Shown: positions 41,579 to 45,958 of the stretch, one piece after another
How the letters are laid out: every line of letters starts with the position of its first letter
How positions within the stretch are numbered: position 1 is the stretch's first letter
Origin: Uruburuella suis
GTDB lineage: Bacteria; Pseudomonadota; Gammaproteobacteria; Burkholderiales; Neisseriaceae
Direction of reading: 5' to 3'
Assembly (NCBI RefSeq): GCF_004341385.1
Contig: NZ_SLXE01000008.1
Location: forward strand, 1 to 45,958
Length of the DNA: 45,958 nt
Program-made: the position numbers and the translations under genes
The notes under the pieces: generated by a model
The model's input: only the letters and a program-made list of their open reading frames with translations
The model's database searches: none
Told to the model about the DNA's origin: nothing

Positions 41579-42817
41579 ATGAAAAAAAATAATGCAGGCG
41601 GATTGTTTGCAAACAAAAACAAGGGCAAACGTTTTAATTTCGAGGGCAAAAACACCGGCACCGACCAACTTGTGCGCGGCGAAGTGGTGGCCAAAGATGA
41701 AGAAGAAGCGCGCAAAAAACTGCAACGGCGCGGCATCAAACCTTTGCGCATCAGCAAGGTAAAAGCCACGCGCAAGCGGCGCATCACCCAAGCCGACATC
41801 ACCGTGTTTACCCGCCAGCTCGCCACCATGATGAAAGCCGGCCTGCCGCTGATGCAGGCCTTTGAAATCGTGGCGCGCGGCCACTCCAACCCTTCTATGA
41901 CGCAGATGCTGATGCAGGTGCGGAGCGATGTGGAGCAAGGCAGCTCGCTGGGCAAAGCTTTTTCCAAACACCCCAAATATTTCGACCGCTTCTATTGCAA
42001 CCTGATTGCCGCCGGTGAGGCCGGCGGTGTATTGGAAGGCTTGCTCGACAAGCTGGCCGTTTATAAAGAAAAAACCCAAGCCATCAAGAAAAAAGTGAAA
42101 AGCGCGCTCACCTACCCCATTGCTATTATCGTGGTGGCCGTTGCGCTGGTGCTGGTGATGATGATGTTTGTGCTGCCCGCCTTTAAAGAGGTTTACAGCA
42201 ATATGGGCGCCGAATTGCCCAAGCTCACCCAAATTATTATGGGCTTTTCCGACTTTTTCGTCAGCAACGGCTGGATGTTTATCATCGGCATGGTCACCAC
42301 TTGCGTGGTGCTGTATAAATGGCACCAACGCTCGCCCGCCTTTCAAAAGCGCGTGGATGCAGGTTTGCTGCGGCTGCCGATTTTCGGCTCTATCGTGCGC
42401 AAAGCCACCATTGCCCGCTGGGCGCGCACCACGGCCACGCTGTTTGCCGCCGGCGTGCCGCTGGTGGAAGCACTGGAATCGGTGGCCGGCGCATCGGGCA
42501 ATATTCTGTATGAAGAAGCCACTTACGATATCCGCGCCAAAGTTACCCAAGGTTTATCGCTCACATCGAGCATGCAAAACACCGAATTATTCCCCAATAT
42601 GGTTTTGCAGATGGCCGCCATCGGCGAAGAATCCGGCTCGCTGGACGATATGCTCAATAAAGCCGCCGAATTTTATGAAGACGAAGTGGATAATGCCGTG
42701 TCGCAGCTCTCCTCTTTGATGGAGCCGATTATCATGGTGGTGCTCGGCTCGATTATCGGCGTGATTCTGGTGGCCATGTATCTGCCCTTGTTCAACCTCG
42801 GCAGCGTGGTGGGCTGA
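41579..42817 (+). CDS. pilG: Type IV pilus inner-membrane platform protein PilG (PilC)
   Basis: PilG is the polytopic inner-membrane platform on which the PilF ATPase works. The 412-residue protein has two repeated T2SSF domains (about 75-200 and 280-405), each ending in a membrane helix; three hydrophobic helices are visible (about 180-202, 225-250 and 385-407). The TFTRQLATMMKAGLPLMQAF-like start of the first domain is clear (ITVFTRQLATMMKAG). It ends directly before pilD. Confidence 0.97.
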   Translation: MKKNNAGGLFANKNKGKRFNFEGKNTGTDQLVRGEVVAKDEEEARKKLQRRGIKPLRISKVKATRKRRITQADITVFTRQLATMMKAGLPLMQAFEIVARGHSNPSMTQMLMQVRSDVEQGSSLGKAFSKHPKYFDRFYCNLIAAGEAGGVLEGLLDKLAVYKEKTQAIKKKVKSALTYPIAIIVVAVALVLVMMMFVLPAFKEVYSNMGAELPKLTQIIMGFSDFFVSNGWMFIIGMVTTCVVLYKWHQRSPAFQKRVDAGLLRLPIFGSIVRKATIARWARTTATLFAAGVPLVEALESVAGASGNILYEEATYDIRAKVTQGLSLTSSMQNTELFPNMVLQMAAIGEESGSLDDMLNKAAEFYEDEVDNAVSQLSSLMEPIIMVVLGSIIGVILVAMYLPLFNLGSVVG

Positions 42818-42818
42818 T

Positions 42819-43685
42819 ATGATGGATTTCAATGCCTTAGCACCTTTCGCTATTCCCTTAGCGGCCTTGTTCGGCTTATTGGTGGGCAGCTTTCTCAATG
42901 TGGTGATTTACCGCGTGCCGGTGATGATGGAGCGCAGCTGGACGGCATTTGCCAAAGAGCATCTCGGCCAACCGCTCAGCGCCGAAGAGCAGCAGCCTTT
43001 CAACCTGATCAAGCCCGATTCGCGCTGCCCGCAATGCCAAGCGCCCGTGCGGGCATGGCAGAATATTCCCGTGTTCAGCTATCTTTTGCTCGGCGGCAAA
43101 TGCGCCTCCTGCCGCACACCCATCAGCAAGCGCTATCCTTTGGTGGAGTTGCTCACCGCCGCTTTATTCGCCCTCGTGGCCTGGCAATACGGCTGGAGCA
43201 TCATCACGCTGGGCGGCTTGCTCTTTACCGCCATGCTGATCGCGCTCACCTTTATCGATGCCGACACCCAATACCTACCCGATCAAATCACCTTGCCGCT
43301 GATTTGGCTGGGCTTGCTGTTTAACCTCAACGGCGCTTTTGTGCCGCTTTCTTCTGCCGTGCTCGGCGCCGTGTTCGGCTACATGAGCTTGTGGCTGCTG
43401 TGTTATGTTTACAAGCTGCTCACCGGCAAAGTCGGCATGGGCGGCGGCGATTTCAAATTGCTCGCGGCCTTGGGCGCTTGGCTCGGCGTGGGCGTGTTGC
43501 CTGTGATTGTTTTTATCGCCGCCCTAATCGGCGTGCTGGCCGCCGTGCTTTTGCGTGTGGCCAAAGGGCAGCAATTTGCTTTCGGCCCCAGCTTGGCCGT
43601 GGCCGGCTGGCTGGTGTTTATCGCCAATGAAAAAGTGTTGGCCGCGCTGGGCTGGTGGCTGCGTGCATCAGGATTTTCAGCATGA
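42819..43685 (+). CDS. pilD: Prepilin peptidase/N-methyltransferase PilD
   Basis: PilD cleaves the leader of type IV prepilins and N-methylates the new end. The 288-residue membrane protein has the cytoplasmic tetracysteine motif (C70-x2-C73 and C95-x2-C98) and the two catalytic aspartates, Asp147 in FIDADTQ and Asp211 in GMGGGDFKL. Eight hydrophobic segments are present. The stop overlaps the coaE start (ATGA). An adjacent second ATG at 42822 is equally possible as start. Confidence 0.97.
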   Translation: MMDFNALAPFAIPLAALFGLLVGSFLNVVIYRVPVMMERSWTAFAKEHLGQPLSAEEQQPFNLIKPDSRCPQCQAPVRAWQNIPVFSYLLLGGKCASCRTPISKRYPLVELLTAALFALVAWQYGWSIITLGGLLFTAMLIALTFIDADTQYLPDQITLPLIWLGLLFNLNGAFVPLSSAVLGAVFGYMSLWLLCYVYKLLTGKVGMGGGDFKLLAALGAWLGVGVLPVIVFIAALIGVLAAVLLRVAKGQQFAFGPSLAVAGWLVFIANEKVLAALGWWLRASGFSA

Positions 43686-44305
43686 CGGCTTGGGTTGGGC
43701 TCACCGGCGGCATCGGCAGCGGCAAATCGCAAGCGGCTGCCGAATTCGCGCGGCTGGGTGTGCCGGTGATTGATGCCGATGCCATCAGCCGCAGCTTAAG
43801 CGCCGACAACGGTGCCGCGCTGCCCGCCATTCTCGCCACATTCGGCGCAAGTGTTTTTCACGAACCAGGCCGTCTGAACCGCGCAGCCTTGCGCGATTTG
43901 GTTTTCAGACGGCCTGAAGAAAAAGCGCGGCTGGAAGCGGTGATGTTTCCGCTGATTATCGAAGCCATCCGGCAGCAACAACAGCGCCACAGCGAAGCAG
44001 TTTACGGCATACTCGATATCCCGCTTTTGGTTGAAGAGCCCCTCTTTCGCACGCTGGTACAACGTGTGCTGGTGATCGATGTGCCCGAAGCCGTGCAAAT
44101 CACGCGGGTGGCGCAGCGCAGCGGCTTATCCGAAGCCGAAATTAAACGTATAATGGCCGCTCAAGCCGGCCGGCGGCAGCGCTGCCGAGCCGCCGATGAT
44201 GTGATCGGCAATGAAGTTTCACTTGAAATGCTGGCCGCCAAAGCAGAGCGGCTGCACCGCTATTATCGGGCGCTATTTTCCCGCCCCACCCGAGTTTGCC
44301 CATGA
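43682..44305 (+). CDS. coaE: Dephospho-CoA kinase
   Basis: CoaE phosphorylates dephospho-CoA in the last step of coenzyme A synthesis. The 207-residue protein starts MTAWVGLTGGIGSGKS, with the P-loop at 9-16, followed by DADAISR and the lid region. Two DUS in opposite orientation lie in frame (43868 read as GRLN and 43907 read as FRRPE), an in-gene DUS pair. Start and stop both overlap the neighbours by four bases (ATGA), so it is translationally coupled on both sides. pilD-coaE-zapD-yacG is conserved in proteobacteria. Confidence 0.97.
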   Translation: MTAWVGLTGGIGSGKSQAAAEFARLGVPVIDADAISRSLSADNGAALPAILATFGASVFHEPGRLNRAALRDLVFRRPEEKARLEAVMFPLIIEAIRQQQQRHSEAVYGILDIPLLVEEPLFRTLVQRVLVIDVPEAVQITRVAQRSGLSEAEIKRIMAAQAGRRQRCRAADDVIGNEVSLEMLAAKAERLHRYYRALFSRPTRVCP

Positions 44306-45063
44306 TCCGTTTCGAGCATCCGCTATCTGAACGTGTGCGCAGCTTTTTGCGCATCGAGCATTTGTTTGTCCGCTTCCATCGCGAAAGCATGCGCTGCGAC
44401 AGCCCGTGGGCGCACCATCTGGCCTTGTTCACCCTGTTTGAAATCATGGAATGCGCCGCGCGGGCAGAATTGAAGCTGGATATTTTGCAGGAAATCGAGC
44501 GGCAAAAGCAGCTCTTAGCCGGCAGCCGCGCCGCCTCAACCGAGCCGGTCCAGCTGCAACAATTGCAAGCAGTGGCCGAAAACCTGCAAGGCATACAGCA
44601 GAAATTCGGCCAGCATTTGCGCGAAAACGAATGGTTGATGGCCATCAAACAGCGCATGCTGGTGCCCGGCGGCACCAGCCCGTTTGACTTGTCTTCCTAT
44701 TATTTCTGGCAGCAGCTGCCGCACGAGCAGCGCCTGGCAGACCTCAACAAATGGATTGCCACCCTCACCCCCACTTATGAGGCCATCGCCGTGCTGCTCA
44801 CCATTTTGCGAAGCAACACCCGCGCCGTCGATTGCGTGGCCGTCAACGGCAATTACCAGCACAACAGCCTGGCGCAAAATATCCACATGCTCACCATCGA
44901 GCTGGAGAAAAACAAACACGCCCTGCCTGAAGTGTCGGCCAACAAATATTTCACCCACATCCGTTTTTTAGCCGCCTCGCAAGAGAGCGCCCGCGGCAAG
45001 CCGATTACCGAAGACATGCCGTTCAAGCTGATTATGTGCAGCTTCGACCCTGTAGTGGCCTAA
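44302..45063 (+). CDS. zapD: Cell division protein ZapD
   Basis: ZapD (YacF) bundles FtsZ filaments at the division site. The 253-residue protein begins IRFEHPLSERVRSFLRIEHL, the family hallmark, and is mainly alpha-helical in the first half with a beta-rich second half. The ATG at 44302 overlaps the coaE stop; an upstream TTG is less likely. It is followed after six bases by yacG. Confidence 0.95.
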   Translation: MIRFEHPLSERVRSFLRIEHLFVRFHRESMRCDSPWAHHLALFTLFEIMECAARAELKLDILQEIERQKQLLAGSRAASTEPVQLQQLQAVAENLQGIQQKFGQHLRENEWLMAIKQRMLVPGGTSPFDLSSYYFWQQLPHEQRLADLNKWIATLTPTYEAIAVLLTILRSNTRAVDCVAVNGNYQHNSLAQNIHMLTIELEKNKHALPEVSANKYFTHIRFLAASQESARGKPITEDMPFKLIMCSFDPVVA

Positions 45064-45067
45064 ACCC

Positions 45068-45256
45068 ATGAGCGAAAAAATCACCATCGTATCCTGCCCG
45101 ACCTGCGGCAAAAAAGTAGCCTGGCTGCCGATCAACCGCTTCCGCCCCTTTTGCAGCGAGCGCTGCAAACTGATTGATTTGGGTGCGTGGGCAAAAGAAG
45201 ATTATTCAGTTGATGCGCAAGAAGACGATCCTTTTTCAGACGATATTGCGCGATAA
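45068..45256 (+). CDS. yacG: DNA gyrase inhibitor YacG
   Basis: YacG is a 62-residue zinc protein that binds GyrB and inhibits gyrase in E. coli. The zinc ligands Cys10, Cys13, Cys29 and Cys33 are in place (SCPTCGKKV and FCSERCKLIDLGAW). The acidic tail ends in DDIAR. It is the last gene of the pil-coaE cluster and is followed by a DUS palindrome. Confidence 0.95.
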   Translation: MSEKITIVSCPTCGKKVAWLPINRFRPFCSERCKLIDLGAWAKEDYSVDAQEDDPFSDDIAR

Positions 45257-45309
45257 CAACATCAACACCCACGCACATTTTGCCGTATCCCCACCATTGC
45301 ATACCGTAA

Positions 45310-45335
45310 AGGCCGTCTGAATATTCAGACGGCCT
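45310..45335 (+). terminator. Perfect DUS palindrome after yacG
   Basis: AGGCCGTCTGAAT and ATTCAGACGGCCT form a 26-base perfect palindrome, 53 bases beyond the yacG stop. Confidence 0.65.
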
Positions 45336-45369
45336 AAATATTTCATACCAATTCAAAAAAGTAAGCTAA

Positions 45370-45559
45370 TACCAATTCAAAAAAATAACCTTACAAAATA
45401 AAAGCAGTTCGATAGCACCAACCGCGTAGGTCGGATTCTCGAATCCGACGTTTGGCCGGCGGCCAAAGCGATGTGCGTGTCTTGTTCTACGAACAAGTGT
45501 CGGATTCGAGAATCCGACCTACAGGCTGCCTGTTTGTATATTATTTTTTTGAATTGGTA
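45370..45559. mobile_element. MITE-like family M element nested inside another
   Basis: This 190-bp element is nearly identical to 16521-16709, including the 97-bp module (45426-45522). It is flanked by TAA duplications (45367-45369 and 45560-45562) that are a single TAA in the uninterrupted copy at 34907. Confidence 0.88.
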
Positions 45560-45590
45560 TAACGAGGCGGCGAGCTGCAGACAGTACAGA

Positions 45591-45741
45591 TATAGTGAAA
45601 TGCAAGAAAAAGTGACACAAAACTGCATTTTGCAACGGCGTAGATTGGGTTGCCAAACCCAACGTTTCAGACGGCTTGTGGATTTGTTGGGTTTTCAATC
45701 CAACCTACCCGCCGTATCACTTTTTTATGCATTCCACTATA
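45591..45741. mobile_element. Correia-like family C element nested in the family M element
   Basis: This element has ends TATAGTGAAATGCAAGAAAA and TTTTATGCATTCCACTATA, giving an imperfect 25-bp inverted repeat. TA is duplicated relative to the uninterrupted site ACTAGTACGG. Its middle is a 69-bp module (45640-45708) that is the reverse complement of the ones at 28031 and 28132 and carries a DUS-like core. Confidence 0.82.
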
Positions 45742-45844
45742 GTACGGCAAGGCGAGACAACGAAGTTAGGTTATTTTTTTGGATTGGTATCATTCAAACA
45801 CCCAGCCTGAACCTTTCGCAAAATTCCATTTTTGTCGCACCCGT

Positions 45845-45958
45845 AAAGGTTTTGGCCGTCTGAAAGGTTTTGGCCGTCTGAAAGGTTTTGGCCGTCTGAA
45901 AGGTTTTGGCCGTCTGAAAGGTTTTGGCCGTCTGAAAGGTTTTGGCCGTCTGAAAGGT
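45845..45958 (+). repeat. Tandem array of DNA uptake sequences (open at window end)
   Basis: An 18-bp unit AAAGGTTTTGGCCGTCTG repeats exactly six times and continues as AAAGGT to the window edge. Each junction restores the DUS core GCCGTCTGAA (cores near 45855, 45873, 45891, 45909, 45927, 45945), all in the same direction, with TG rather than AG before the core. The units show no base differences. It lies 52 bases beyond the nested elements. Confidence 0.95.

Larger units (their letters stand above)
45346..45789. mobile_element. MITE-like family M element interrupted by two insertions
   Basis: The ends (TACCAATTCAAAAAAGTAAG and TTATTTTTTTGGATTGGTA) and the three separate inner pieces match the intact copy at 34907-35008 in order. 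A TCA duplication flanks it (45343-45345 and 45790-45792). It is split by a second family M element (45370-45559) and by a Correia-like element (45591-45741). Subtracting both with their duplications leaves the same length as the intact copy. Confidence 0.88.

Noticed and set aside
41504..42550. A 348-codon open frame on the minus strand
   Set aside because: It is antisense to pilG, whose T2SSF domains are clear; the translated shadow is rich in His, Gly and Phe without any motif.
45471..45863. A 130-codon open frame at the window end
   Set aside because: It runs through three mobile elements and their junctions, has no ribosome site and no recognisable domain.
45845..45958. CRISPR array
   Set aside because: The repeats are only 18 bp, directly abutting, with no unique spacers and with a DUS core in each unit; there are no cas genes.

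Overview
The window is chromosomal DNA from a member of the Neisseriaceae, most likely a Neisseria species using the AG dialect of the DNA uptake sequence (DUS). The 10-mer GCCGTCTGAA recurs dozens of times, mostly as AGGCCGTCTGAA and often as inverted pairs behind genes. The type IV pilus genes, dprA, the tuf/tRNA operon and the smg-dprA-topA neighbourhood fit this. I cannot name the species. Almost everything is ordinary core chromosome. The accessory material is one trimeric adhesin and a set of small non-coding mobile elements.

Layout. 1-5982 (minus strand): EF-Tu (cut by the window edge) behind tRNA-Tyr, tRNA-Gly and tRNA-Thr, then a ferredoxin, rsmD, topA, smg and dprA. 6113-7393: a LysM-domain envelope protein. 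7570-14246 (plus): a compact run def-fmt-rsmB-DUF4390-ntrY-ntrX linking initiator-tRNA formylation and peptide deformylation to a respiratory two-component system. 14411-16472: a TPP riboswitch and thiC. 16811-20592 (minus): a 43-residue lipoprotein missing from automatic ORF calls, prmC, mgtE, secB and grxC. 20808-27857 (plus): a histidine phosphatase, a YadA-type adhesin after an AT-rich leader, a BamE-like lipoprotein overlapping an L,D-transpeptidase-like gene, obgE, a lipoprotein, cysS and rpmE. 28455-30620 (minus): priA. 31126-33001 (plus): an aromatic amino acid permease and a GlcG/HbpS-type exported protein. 33230-36297 (minus): a YiaV/YiaW-type membrane pair and asd. 36484-38000: an RDD membrane protein, a DUF4189 gene and a broken tandem copy of it. 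38077-38730 (minus): an isochorismatase-family hydrolase. 39041: tRNA-Phe. 39881-45256 (plus): pilF-pilG-pilD-coaE-zapD-yacG.

The most unusual material is between genes. A family of MITE-like elements (termini TACCAATTC, flanked by 3-bp TNA duplications) occurs at 16521, 34907, 45346 and 45370. At 45346-45789 one copy carries another copy inside it and, separately, a Correia-like TATAGTG element. Removing the two insertions and their duplications restores exactly the length of the intact copy at 34907. A 69-bp palindromic module containing a DUS core occurs three times (28031, 28132 and inverted at 45640) inside different element types. Just after the nested element, six DUS cores lie head to tail with an 18-bp period and run off the window end. 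I infer small mobile elements that carry uptake signals around this genome. Other leads are an NtrX that has lost its ATPase motifs, a thiC leader with a DUS inverted pair in the riboswitch expression platform, and several further palindromic repeat families.
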